NCBI RefSeq assembly: GCF_046630445.1
Contig: NC_092338.1
Location: forward strand, 203,639,501-203,703,500
Source of the DNA: Rutidosis leptorrhynchoides
Lineage: Eukaryota > Streptophyta > Magnoliopsida > Asterales > Asteraceae
Direction of reading: 5' to 3'
DNA: 64,000 nucleotides
Part shown: positions 11,507 to 22,536 of the stretch, piece by piece
Layout: each line of letters starts with the position of its first letter
How positions within the stretch are numbered: position 1 is the first letter of the stretch
Translations under genes and position numbers: made by a program
Notes under the pieces: model-generated
Told to the model about the DNA's origin: nothing
Database searches by the model: none
The model's input: only the letters and a program-made list of their open reading frames with translations

Positions 11507-12118
11507 AAACCGCCCAAGGTTAACCACTTAACCTAATATCAAATGAAGATTGGCCGAAACTATACGAGCCTTAGTAAATCCACACCACCCGCGACTACTA
11601 TCTTCAATACCATTACAACATCGAGGTTGGCCGAACATACACGAGCCCTAGTGAATCCGCACTACACGTGACCACTACCTCAATAAGATGACCGAATCTA
11701 CACGCGTCATCGTGAATCCGTACCATACGTGACTCACCTACCAAATCAAAACCTACGCCATTGGGATTATAAAAATCCACATCATCGGGGTTGCTCAACT
11801 GCATCTCAAATACCAATCCCACGTCATCGGGATTATCCATATCACAAGACCATGTGATATCGTACACACAAACTGTGCACCTCGCCAAAGGTGGTCAACC
11901 AAAATGTACTACTGTGTCAATTGGACCTATACACAAGTCGATCAAATCTACCTATATGTGAATTGAGCTCTATAGCCGAGGATCACTTCACCCAACCCGC
12001 ACCCATCCTATACATACATATGCACATAGTATATTGACACTCACCTTGAAATCTTCATGGATGCACAAACTAAAATCTACAATTGCTAATGGAACGTACC
12101 TATTCCATTTATCACATA
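11507..12118. repeat. Unassigned region with degenerate tandem repeats
   Basis: Three diverged copies of a roughly 60-80 bp unit (about 11550-11745) share GGCCGAA-type starts, ACACGAGCC and TGAATCC. After these, ATCGGGATTAT-like segments recur (11760-11840). I see no gene. The origin is unknown, possibly a noncoding part of an older element. Confidence 0.4.
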
Positions 12119-12314
12119 CTCCCTCCGACCCACCACAAGTGTCCACATTTCTATTTGGGATGTCCCATTACAAGTGTCCATGTTGTACTTTCAACCAATG
12201 AGAAGAGGTTATTCTGGAGAGAGAAGATTTCTAATTGGTGGAGAATGAAGTTAGTGGGATTTCCTAAAACTGTGTGCAAAAAGTAAGTGGACACTTATAA
12301 TGAGACGGAGGGAG
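12119..12314. mobile_element. Stowaway-like MITE (196 bp)
   Basis: Flanked by TA on both sides (12117-12118 and 12315-12316). The termini are inverted: CTCCCTCCG at the left and CGGAGGGAG at the right, and the inner ends GTGTCCAC / GTGGACAC also pair, giving about 28-bp imperfect inverted repeats. The length, TA target site and CTCCCTCCG termini fit the Tc1/mariner-related Stowaway MITEs of plants. It is nonautonomous, with no coding sequence. Confidence 0.85.
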
Positions 12315-12714
12315 TAACAAACAACACAATTAGGGTGGATTACAAACCAACCTGATATCGGCTAAAAAGTCACATTTTTAACCCCGATATTAGCCCCATT
12401 TATGATAAAGTAATTAACTTTAACATCTAAATAAGCATTTATTTGCTTCATTTAGTAGATTATGTCATTACGAAGGCTATGTTTCAAGAAACACTAAAAA
12501 CGGATGAAAAATGAGGAAAAACGAGCAAAACCGGCTAACACGATTAACTCGCGTTTAAAAATCTTATTTTATAATTTTTGTAAAACTTTAATTACTTAAT
12601 CTCATGTTGTAGGATATTCAATTACGAACGTGTAGATGCAAGAATCGTTAAAAATGGAGCTAAAACGAAGATTCTAGAGCGAAAACGGTGAAAGACAAGA
12701 TACGATCCAGCAAA

Positions 12715-12850
12715 CTGCTTGCCAAACGGTTTGCCAAACGGCTTGCCATAATGAAAAACAACCTGCCAGCAAATGGGCACCAAAAACGGCTTGCCTGGGC
12801 AAACGCCCATGGCAAATGGCTTGCCAAACGGCCTGCTAAACGGCTAGCCG
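12715..12850 (+). repeat. Cluster of degenerate TTGCC/GGCAA repeats in the A LTR promoter
   Basis: A roughly 12-bp unit of the form GCTTGCCAAACG recurs from 12717, with several inverted copies (GGGCAAACGCCC, GCCATGGC). The cluster ends about 40 bp before the TATA box. It resembles a set of repeated transcription-factor sites in the upstream part of the LTR. The binding factor is unknown. Confidence 0.65.
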
Positions 12851-12891
12851 TTTTTTGCCATTTATTTACGATTTTGCCATCAAGAATTTCC

Positions 12892-12898
12892 TATAAAT
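12892..12898 (+). promoter_or_regulatory. TATA box of the A LTR
   Basis: TATAAAT in the context TTCCTATAAATGG, near-identical to the TATA context of the LTRs of D (26346) and C (59004, minus strand). A C/T-rich presumptive 5' leader follows within 35 bp. Confidence 0.6.
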
Positions 12899-14672
12899 GG
12901 GGGCTTCATCCCACCATTTCAACACACACCTTTCTCACTTCTCTCTCTAAATATCTCTCTATAGTCGCTCTTTAGTGATCTATAGGAGATTAGTTCTCTC
13001 TCTACTTTCTCTCTCTAGATTTTAGAGAGAGAAAAGTACAGAGATTAGGAAATGTAATTATCTCTCTATTGTCGATCTCCAGTGATGAATAGGAGATTAG
13101 TATGTAGTTAGTAGTAGAAGCTATCAAGCATTGTAATGCTACGGATATTCTGAAGAAATACAAGTGTTATTCTGCCGACATTATTTGGTAACATCTATCC
13201 TTTCTTTTATTAATTTATTATAAGATTCTTATTCGATGTTTGTGATTTATTAATATTAGAAATGCTTGTTGCCATGATGTGTGGATAATTGCTTGATTAT
13301 TTGCCATGATTTAATAATGTTAGTTAGGGATAATTATCGTTTCGTATTCACTCTCTGCCTATGATATTAAACCTCGTTATTATCATCCTTCAACTAATAA
13401 ACGTGATTAAAACCTTTTATAAAGTCGACAATTATAAGGTAATTAATTATCTGTGTTTATACATTGGTCAAGGTATGAACCCATCGGAAATACTATAAAG
13501 TACATGGGGAATTATCGTAGGACCAGATCAAGACATTGGTTAAGAGTATAAGACTCGAGGAAATACTGTTGCAACAGTAGAGTACAGTGTTGATGTACTA
13601 TAGGACCACTTGAGCATAGTCAAGGTTAGAAGCTATGGAACCACTATAAGTCTAGTACATGGTGGATAACTAAGGGATTTATTGGGTAGATTTAAGTAAG
13701 GGCTGGTTTAAATCATAAATGGGAATTTAACGCACTACAATACAAACTAAGCTTATAAATCTTTAATGATGACTGAGAACCATCAGAGGTTCTAATTTGT
13801 CTACAAACCCTCAGATTTTACCAAACCATTGACAGAAAGAAATTCGAAACATAACCATAACCACCCATTTGGGTGAAGCACTAAGGTGTTAAGAAAGTTC
13901 GGATATTATATGTATATGGCTATGCTACTTTATTCGTGCGCCCAACATATGCATTGCATCCACGATGGGCCGCTTATATCCTTAAACTAAATAAAGCGTC
14001 GGGAGTTAAGCATAGTCCATTCGATCAGAATCTTCAAAGCCTAGTTCCTCGTGACATGCTAATCGGGAAACCGCTTAGTAGGGAATCTAGTGTTCACACC
14101 AAGGTATAACTATCCAAGGAGTGTCTCATAATCATCCTGACACTACGTTACCTTAAATCATGGTGAAACACGTCTTCTCTGTCATTAGCTGTTGCATGCT
14201 AGCTAGATTATTTTAATTATATTACTTTAATATTTTAATTACAATTATATAAACTATTCAACCCAACTATAGCCTTTACACAATTTCATATTCCGGATAA
14301 AGTGGTGTCTAGAATAAACCAGTTGGACTTGGTTGTTGGATTTTCTGAATAGTCACCAATTTATTGGGACCAAAAGGATCCTGCCTCTCCACACAAGGTG
14401 TACCTGGCCACTAGTCTTGGATACTAAATTGTGTACAAACCCAATCTTAATTACTAAATTATCTGAATAAGCTCCGTTTCAAATTCGACCGCTCAAGGAA
14501 TGACCCTAGGTCATATTTTCCCTTGCTAACTCATAGGAAGGAATAATAGATTTAGGCCCATCATATATAAATTAAACAATCAACTTCTTCTGTTGATATC
14601 CTGAATTGACGTTTAACGACACCGCATAAATAAACCGTCCGATTCGGGCATATCATAGGAGTAGTTAATTTT

Positions 14673-14690
14673 TGGCGCTGCTGCCGGAGA
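14673..14690 (+). other. Primer binding site of element A (tRNA-Asp type)
   Basis: TGGCGCTGCTGCCGGAGA resembles the complement of the 3' end of plant tRNA-Asp, the primer used by Athila-type elements. A leader of about 130 bp without coding sequence separates it from gag. Confidence 0.8.
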
Positions 14691-14822
14691 GCGGTAGTAC
14701 GATTTGGAGCCTGTTTATATTAGTTAGTTTTTAAGGGACCCTTTTGACTGAGAATAGCTTTGTCAAAAGTTACTAGTTTACCGTAGTTAGGTTAGATAAT
14801 ATTAGCTTAATTTAGATTTAAA

Positions 14823-15250
14823 ATGGACTTCCTTATTAGTGAACCTTTAGGATGGTTTAACCTACTTAGACCGCTAAGAATTCTTCCGACACATCCTTTC
14901 TTCTATCCGATATCATGCATTGTACCCATCCGACGAGATCCACACTTACCTGCTGATAGTTCGATGATGGACGCACGCATCACTCTCACTGACAACACCA
15001 AACCCTCGTTAGAAGGACGAGGAGGACCGATACTCTATCCAGAGGTTAACGGAGCGTCTTTTATGCTTAAGCATAGCATCGTACAACTCATTCAGAATCA
15101 CACTCTATTCCATGGCTTACCAAATGACGATCCCAACTCTCACTTAGACAGATTCCTTTCCTTATCCAACTCATATAAGCAAAACGGGGTTGAACAAGAT
15201 GTAGTTCATCTGTATCTGTTCCCATATTCTTTAACTCTTCATGCAAAAAC
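14823..15250 (+). pseudogene. gag: Element A gag, N-terminal part (cut by the copia insertion)
   Basis: Frame from ATG 14823. A segment of the type YPEVNGASFMLKHSIVQLI, then GLPNDDPNSHLDRFLSL and a hydrophobic run ending LYLFPYSLTLHAK, matches the retrotransposon gag domain of Athila/Tat elements. It is interrupted after AAAAC (15246-15250), the duplicated target of the copia element. The frame resumes at 23560 in phase. The last codons before a stop at 15282-15284 come from the copia LTR and do not belong to gag. Confidence 0.8.
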
Positions 15251-16268
15251 TGAAGGTATTTCGTTTGCCCGAGAGACATATTAAATTAATGTGGCTAATA
15301 TGTTTTGATCCAAGTCGGGTCATACCCAATAACAAGCTTACCGACACCTTAATTGCATTTTGATCTTAACGATTGGATCGTTGATTAAATTACGCAACAC
15401 TTGAAATTTAAGAAAAGTGGTTTTCTTAAATAATATAACTTGATGTGTATATAAATTATGGAATAATTTATATAATAAGAATTTAATTATTTATAGGTTA
15501 AATAATTAATAAAGTTATGTTACATTTTATAAAATTGGTTTTATAAAATAAAGTAAACATAACTTATAATATGGAATTCATAAAAATAAGTTTTATAAAT
15601 AAGTATACATAATTTTATAAAATGCAAGTTTATAAAGTGTGTTTTATAAAATCTAATTTTATAAATACAACTTTATAAATTGTGCAAGTATAAAAATATG
15701 TCTAGTTTATAAAATCATTTAATAATAATGTGGGTGGCTTTGGAAGTGAAGCAAGCCTGCTTTGAATAGCCATTTGAGTGGTGGATTGCATATTCAAGGT
15801 GCATATGTACCAAGGCTTTTGCAAGACCAACACACACATTGAAACGCATCAATTAGACTTCAAAAAAACTGCACCATTCAGTCCAAAATACAGCCTGCTG
15901 GCCGTGGGGTTTTGGTGCACATAAGGAGTTCATTATTTAGTTTTTAGAAGCTAAATTCAAGTGAAAACAAATCCTAACTAAAGCACAAGGTGTTGGTGAT
16001 AAGTTTGGGGTATATCTACTTGAGGTTTCATCCATTTGAGGCTCCATTCATCATCATAATCTTCATAACTCTCTACCTTGCTTGGAGAAGGTATAACTTC
16101 TTAGTCTTGCTTGTAGTTTGTAAGTATGTTTCATAACTTGATCCTAATTGGGATTTAACTTCAATTGGTTAAAGTATAACAAGTTCTAAAATGGTATTAC
16201 TTTATGCTTCCGCTTAATTTGATCTTTAAATGTTTCAAGTATGTTTATAAACTTGTTAAATCCCAACA
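15251..16268 (+). mobile_element. 5' LTR of the copia element
   Basis: 1018 bp. AT-rich in the first half, with many repeats of TTTATAAA-type words (15520-15715). It ends CCCAACA, immediately before the primer site. Confidence 0.95.
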
Positions 16269-16269
16269 A

Positions 16270-16283
16270 TGGTATCTAGAGCC
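16270..16283 (+). other. Primer binding site of the copia element
   Basis: TGGTATCTAGAGCC starts two bases after the LTR. It is the tRNA-Met type site with one inserted base compared with TGGTATCAGAGC. Confidence 0.8.
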
Positions 16284-16402
16284 GAAGTTGTTGAAATATG
16301 CTTCGAGATGGTTATTAAACCCACTATAATTTTGCATTCTATGAACATGCATGAAGTAGAATGTAAAATTTTCGGTTTTGGGTGGTTTGTCATTTTAGCC
16401 AA

Positions 16403-16495
16403 AATCACTTGTGATTCTGCATTCTGTACTGCCAATCACTTGTGATTCTGTACTGCCAATCACTTGTGATTCTGTACTGCCAATCACTTGTGATT
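16403..16495 (+). repeat. Tandem 24-bp repeats with an internal palindrome in the copia leader
   Basis: The word AATCACTTGTGATT (6-bp inverted arms around TT) occurs at 16403, 16434, 16458 and 16482. The last three are exactly 24 bp apart, and the intervening CTGTACTGCC is conserved. It lies between the primer site and gag. Confidence 0.9.
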
Positions 16496-17268
16496 CTGTA
16501 TTGCCTATCTCTTATGTAGTTAAAGTTCACAATCTAAGCCTTGACCTTGTGTTTGGTTGCATGCATGGTTGATTGATATTTATTCAATTGGTTTGTAATA
16601 ATATTTATTCATTTGGCATGTAATAATTCATTTGGTTATGTAATTTATTTTATATTTGTATGTAAAATAGATTAGGTTGTAATTTCATTTTTTAGACAAA
16701 ATGTATTAGGATATATTTTGTAAAATGATGAAGAATGATGAACACTTGAAGAACACATGAAGAAGCATTTGGATGCAAGGTTAAGTGGGAGATTTGAAAT
16801 CTTCTACTTTGTGTAATTACCCCTTACCCGGTGGCATTTTGTTTTCGGCTAAACAAAATGCTTACCAAAAGGCTTGATTGTGAACATGTTATTTTGCATG
16901 CTTGGTTGTTTATTGTATGATTGTGGATTGTATGTATGCTACAAGCTAATCACACAAGTAAACAACAAACTAAAATGACAATTTAATTGGTTAAATTCAA
17001 ATGGCAAAAGACGTTAATAAATGGTTATTAAGAATTAGAAACGGATTGCACATATAAAATGGTTTATATCAAGTAATTGGCTAAAATTACTAGACTTGAA
17101 AATGGATTTCAAATAAACCATACACTAAATGCATATTGGTGTATGGCATATATGTTTTCTTAAACTAGAATAAAGAAAGCCGAAAATCCCTTTAAAACTA
17201 AAACAAGGTAAACAAGTTTAACGCCATCCTTTTGTGGAAACACTTAAAAATATTAGGGAACTCTTAAT

Positions 17269-17574
17269 GGGATAAAGGTTACCTAACCGTTATAAGCAAA
17301 CTAATATGATTGAGGTGAATTTCGCACACTTGTGGGATAAAGGTCACCTAACCACTAGTATGTTGAATTTACACGTTAGCACAAGTAGGACGACTTGATT
17401 TAGGAATCATGAACTTAGGGTCACCGAAGCATGATGAACAAATAGGCGTTGATGGGATAATATGCCATGCAAAAGGATTGCATGATCCCATAACTTAGAA
17501 GTTGCAAAAGGATTGCAATTGTCATATAATGACTACCTAGCTGAATCAAATAACGGGATAAAGGTCACCTAACC
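17269..17574 (+). repeat. Dispersed 20-bp repeats and small hairpins in the copia leader
   Basis: GGGATAAAGGTCACCTAACC, or the same with one change, occurs at 17269, 17334 and 17555. Between the second and third copies lie two hairpins with the same loop: CATGCAA-aagga-TTGCATG (17466-17484) and TTGCAA-aagga-TTGCAA (17502-17518). The rest of the 1.4-kb leader (16284-17685) has no coding sequence I can support. Confidence 0.8.
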
Positions 17575-17685
17575 GAAATTTGATTTACCGTTGGATTCTA
17601 ATATTTAATAAGTCAATTAATATTTAAAGGGTATTGTTTATTAAATTTAAAACGATACTTAAATGAACTTTGTTAAATTTTGTAG

Positions 17686-20600
17686 ATGGCCGCCAATAAC
17701 AACAACATGCAAAACGCACCCATTAACTTGAACAACCTATCGTTAAGGTCTCTCCTCGAGAAAGACAAACTCAACCATACGAACTTTATGGATTGGTTCC
17801 GCAATCTTAGGATTGTCCTCAAACTTGAGGATAAGGCGTATGTGTTGGAAGACCCCATTCCCGATCAACCCGACGAGGATGATACGGAAGTCATGGCTTA
17901 TTGGGATAAGTATTGCGCCGATTCGGTGCAAGTCGCCTACCTAATACTTGGGACTATGATACCCAAACTCCAAAAGGATTTCGAGCATCATACTGCATAC
18001 GACATGATCACGCAATTGAAGGAGATGTTCCTTCAACAAGCACGTGTCAAGCGCTTCGAGACCGTTCGAGCGCTTCATGCATGTCGTATGGACGACTCCC
18101 AATCCGTTTCATCTTATGTCCTTAAGATGAAAAGCCTCATTGATCGCGCAAACCGTCTTAATCTCAACATACCTAATGAGCTAGCCACGAATCTTATCCT
18201 AAACTCCTTGTCAAAGAGGTTTGACCAATTTGTAATTAATTACAATATGAATGGGATGGATAAGACCATTGGCGAACTTCATGGCATGCTTAGGACGGCA
18301 AAAACTAGCATGGGTAAGAGGGCTTCACCCGTGCTAATGATCAATGATGGTGGGTCCAAAGATAATAACACCTCTAAGCCAAAGGCGGCTAAGAGGAAAG
18401 GACCCACCCATCAAGGCAAGGGAAAGGGGAGGATGGTTACCCCAACCAAAAACAAGAACAAGAAGCAAAAGGTTGCCGGACAAGCAAACCCCAAGGAAGA
18501 CCCGTGCTTCGGTTGCGGTGAAATGGGTCACTGGAAATGCAACTGCCCGGTCTACCTTAAGGAGTTGAAGGAGAAGAGGGATGCGGGGCAAACCTCAGGT
18601 AATATATATATGGTATATATAGAGCTTAATATTACTTCTTCTAATACATGGGTATTAGACACTGGATGTGGAACTCACATTTGCAATTCTTTGCAGGGGT
18701 TCAAAAGAAGTAGCAAGCAAGCGGGAACATCAAGTCTCTTTATGGGTAATGGAGCCAAAGTGCAAGTGAAGGCTCAAGGAGACTTTGTATTAAAGCTTCC
18801 AAGTGGTTTGGAACTTATTTTGAACAATGTTTTGTATGCACCGGATTTATGTCGAAACATTATTTCAGTTTCCCGTTTAAAACAATGTGGTTTTTATCTT
18901 AATTTGGTTAATGATGATATCCACGTTTATTTAGATAATGTATTCTATTTTAAGGCTTCGCCTTCAAATGGAATTTATGAATTGGTTCATAATGATACAT
19001 CATCTAGTAGCTCAATATACCATACTAGCACCAAGATAATCAAAAGGAATTTGAGTGATTCCTACTTATGGCATTGTCGCTTTGGTCACATAAACAAGAA
19101 TCGAATGCGTACACTTCAAAAGAATGAACTTTTGAAATCAAATGAGATGGACTCGTTTGATGTATGTGAATCTTGTTTACAAGGCAAAATGACTAAATCA
19201 CCTTTCAAAGGGACCTATGAAAGGGCTAAAGATTTATTGGGATTAATACATTCGGATGTATGTGGAACCTTTAAACCCATGACTAGGAATGGTGAAAGAT
19301 ATTTTGTTACTTTCATTGATGACTTTAGTCGTTTCGGATAAGTCTACTTATTAAGACACAAGGACGAAACCTTTGAAGCATTCAAAGAATATCAAAACGA
19401 AGTACAAAATCAACTCAACAAGACAATAAAGGTACTTCGTACCGATAGAGGAGGTGAATACCTAAGTGATGCTTTCCAAGATCATCTTAGAAGTTGTGGG
19501 ATTATCTCGCAACTTACTCCACCCGGGACACCACAGCTTAATGGTGTATCCGAAAGGAGGAACCGAACCCTAATGGATATGGTTCGATCTATGATGGCTA
19601 GAAGCTCGTTACCTCTATCATTCTGGGGTTATTGTCTATGCTCCGCGGCTCGTATTCTAAATATGGCCCCAACCAAGAAAGTGGAACGAACTCCTCATGA
19701 GATGTGGTTTGGAAAACCTCCATCTCTATCATACTTAAAGGTATGGGGATGTAAAGCTTATCCTAAGCGTTACGTCCCTAATAAGTTGAATGCTCGATCC
19801 ACGAATTGTATCTTCATAGGATATCCCAAGGATGATATGGGATATTATTTCTATGATCCATCCGAGCAGAATGTATTTGTTGCTCGAAAGGCTGAATTCC
19901 TTGAAACTAAGTTCCTAATGGAAGGTAATAGTGAAAGAAAGGTAGATCTTGAGGAGGTTCAAGATGAATTGGATGATACACAATTGGTTGACACTAGCAC
20001 TCAACATGAAAATGTTGAGAATGATCAAATAGATGATCAAAATACACAAGACGTTCGCAGATCTGGTAGGATTAGTAATCCTCCTGAGAGATATGGGTTT
20101 CTCATGGATGGTTGCTATGTGGTTGATTTGGATGAACCAACAAACTACCTAGATGCTTTATCAAGGATTGATAAAGATAAATGGCAGGAAGCCATGAACG
20201 CTGAGATGCAATCCATGTATGACAACCAAGTTTGGGAACTTGTTGCGCAACCTCCTGGCTCTAGGCTAGTTGATTGTAAATGGCTTTTCAAAATGAAAAC
20301 CGACATACATGGAAACTTGGATACATATAAAGCTAGACTTGTAGAAAAAGGTTTCACTCAAACTCAAGGGGTTGACTATGATGAAACTTTTTCGCCTGTG
20401 GCAATGCTAAAGTCTATTAGGATATTACTTGCCATTGCGGCTCATTATGATTATGAAATATGGCAGATGGATGTCAAGACCGCTTTCCTAAATGGACATC
20501 TTGAGGAAGATGTCTATATGGTTCAGCCTGAAGGTTTTGTGGATCCGAAATATCCTAATAAGGTATGCAAGTTAAAGAAATCAATCTACGGATTGAAACA

Positions 20601-21765
20601 AGCATCCAGAATGTGGAATCATCGTTTTAATGAGGTGGCCAAGAAATTTGGCTTCATTAAAAATGGTGATGAAGCTTGTGTATACAAGAAGGCTAGTGGG
20701 AGCACTATCATGTTCCTTGTACTATATGTGTATGATATATTGTTATTTGGAAATGATATTCCGGCAATGCAAGGTGTTAAAACTTGGTTAAGTAAATGCT
20801 TCTCCATTAAGGATCTTGGAGAAGCACAATATGTTTTGGGGATAGGGATCTACAGAGATAGATCCAAGAAATTGATAGGTTTGAATCAAAGTGCATACAT
20901 TGAAAAGGTCTTGAAAAGGTTCAAGATGGAGAATTCTAAGAAAGGTTTGGTACCTATTCAAAGAAGAACGATCCTCAGTTCATCTCAGTGCCCCACCATG
21001 AAAGATGAACAAGAAAGGATGAAGAAAGTCCCATATGCGTCAGCTATTGGGTCAATCATGTATGCGATGATATGCACTAGACCGGATGTGTCATGCGCTC
21101 TTAGCTTGACAAGTAGATACCAGAATAACCCAAGAATGTCATGCACTCTTAGCTTGACAAGTAGATACCAGAATAACCCAGGAAACAGTCATTGGATTGC
21201 GGTTAAAAGTATATTGAAATACCTTAGAAGGACTAGGGATATATTTCGAATATATGGGTCTGGTGAGGAGGAACTCGCAGTAAAGGGTTACGTGGATGCG
21301 AGTTTCCAAACTGATCGAGATGATTCTCGTTCACAATCCGGTTATGTCTTCACGTTAAATGGAGGTGCGGTCTCTTGGAAGAGTTCAAAACAAGATGTTG
21401 TTGCATTATCCAGTACAGAGTCGGAGTACATTGCCGCCTCATTGGCAGCTCATGAAGCTGCATGGATGAAGAAATTCATCGACGACTTAGGAGTAGTCCC
21501 CTCCATTCAGGACCCTCTTGAGGTCTTTTGTGACAACGAGGTTGCGATTGCTCAAATCAAAGAACCTCGTGCTCATCAAAAGACACGTCACATTGAGCGG
21601 AGATTCAACTACATAAGGGATGAAGTTGAAAAGGGAAAGATATGTATTCTCAAAGTTCACACAGATCTTAATATAGTGGATCCTCTCACGAATCTCTTAC
21701 ATGGAGCAAAGCACGCAGGACATGTTTGTGCATTAGGGCTTCGGTATTCTAGTGATTGGTCATGA
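17686..21765 (+). pseudogene. pol: Copia gag-pol polyprotein (one nonsense codon; altered RT active site)
   Basis: One frame of 1360 codons, interrupted only by TAA at 19339-19341 (codon 552). Domains in order: gag (1-270); CCHC knuckle CFGCGEMGHWKCNC (about 273); aspartic protease VLDTGCGTH (about 323); GAG-pre-integrase with HHCC (LWHCRFGHINKNR ... CESCLQGK); integrase core with Asp in IHSDVCG, Asp in RTDRGGEY and Glu in NGVSERR; reverse transcriptase with QMDVKTAFLNG; and RNase H (YVDASFQTD ... STESEYIA). The order protease-integrase-RT-RNase H is diagnostic of Ty1/copia. The RT site, normally YVDD, reads YVYD because TAT at 20731-20733 replaces an Asp codon, which should abolish polymerase activity. 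A 48-bp in-frame duplication lies at 21089-21184. The copia lineage was not resolved. Confidence 0.95.
21089..21184 (+). repeat. In-frame 48-bp tandem duplication in copia pol
   Basis: Two adjacent 48-bp copies encode SCALSLTSRYQNNPRM and SCTLSLTSRYQNNPGN. The segment lies between the RT fingers/palm and RNase H, just after the conserved RPD motif, where family members have one copy. The copies differ at a few bases only, so the duplication is recent. Confidence 0.93.
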
Positions 21766-21902
21766 TCTGTCTTAAGTATTGTAGCGGTACGAAATTGTTC
21801 AAACTCATTAATATAATTATGGTATTAATTTATTTTGAGTTATGTTCCTATTTTGCATATTTTATCCATGAATAAGTAATTATTCTAAATTCCGTAGTCG
21901 AT

Positions 21903-22024
21903 CACATTTGTGGGAGCAAATGTGAGGTTTAGACTATTATGAACTCGGATTGGTATACATTCACGGGATGAATGTGGTGCAAGGTTGCAACCAAGGTTCA
22001 TAGATATTTGTGGGATACAAATAT
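21903..22024 (+). repeat. Row of short hairpins in the copia 3' noncoding region
   Basis: Three inverted repeats with GGGA loops follow each other: CACATTTG/CAAATGTG (21903-21924), ACATTCA/TGAATGT (21957-21975) and ATATTTG/CAAATAT (22004-22024). A palindromic GGTTGCAACC lies between the second and third (about 21983). The remainder of 21766-22526 has no gene. Confidence 0.8.
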
Positions 22025-22526
22025 TGGAAGACCCGCCCTCAAGACTTACTAAATGGAGCCTTTGTGGTTGATCACATGTAATCTTGAGTAAAGGCGAATA
22101 TCATTGTATCCTCTGACCTGAGATACATATTGGGTTCGGATATTTACCAAGTATTGTACCTTGATTCTTTCCTTCGCTATTCTAAAATATGGTAGTTCAC
22201 AAGGAAGAGCTCAGGCATAATGCAAGGTACATATTTAGGACGTATGTAGTCAAGATGGAATTTGTCCCTCTTATTCGTTGAGAGTTAGATGTCTAAGGCC
22301 TGATAAAGTTAAATCTAAAAGAGAGTGATCGCTCTGTGTCTCTTGGATTTAACATGACATCTAGGACAAAAGGATAAAATATGAAAGATTCACCTATTCA
22401 TATTCGAGATAGGAACTCGAAAGGGATGATGTTATTGAATGGCACAAAGTCATAACATATTGGGGGTGATGGACGGTCGTTAGGTGGTATCCATCACTTG
22501 CATTAATTTCTTATGTTTCTCGTGCA

Positions 22527-22536
22527 AGTGGGAGAT
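22527..22536 (+). other. Polypurine tract of the copia element
   Basis: AAGTGGGAGA (approximate limits) stands immediately before the TG of the 3' LTR, the usual position of the plus-strand primer. Confidence 0.8.

Larger units (their letters stand above)
12353..14655 (+). mobile_element. 5' LTR of element A (Athila/Tat type)
   Basis: Starts TGATATCGGC and ends GGGCATATCA, giving 6-bp inverted termini (TGATAT/ATATCA). It is followed 17 bp later by a tRNA-Asp type primer site. A TATA box at 12892 with a C/T-rich leader after it (12930-13060) marks a likely promoter and transcription start. The right boundary is inferred from the termini because the 3' LTR is outside the window. Confidence 0.7.
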
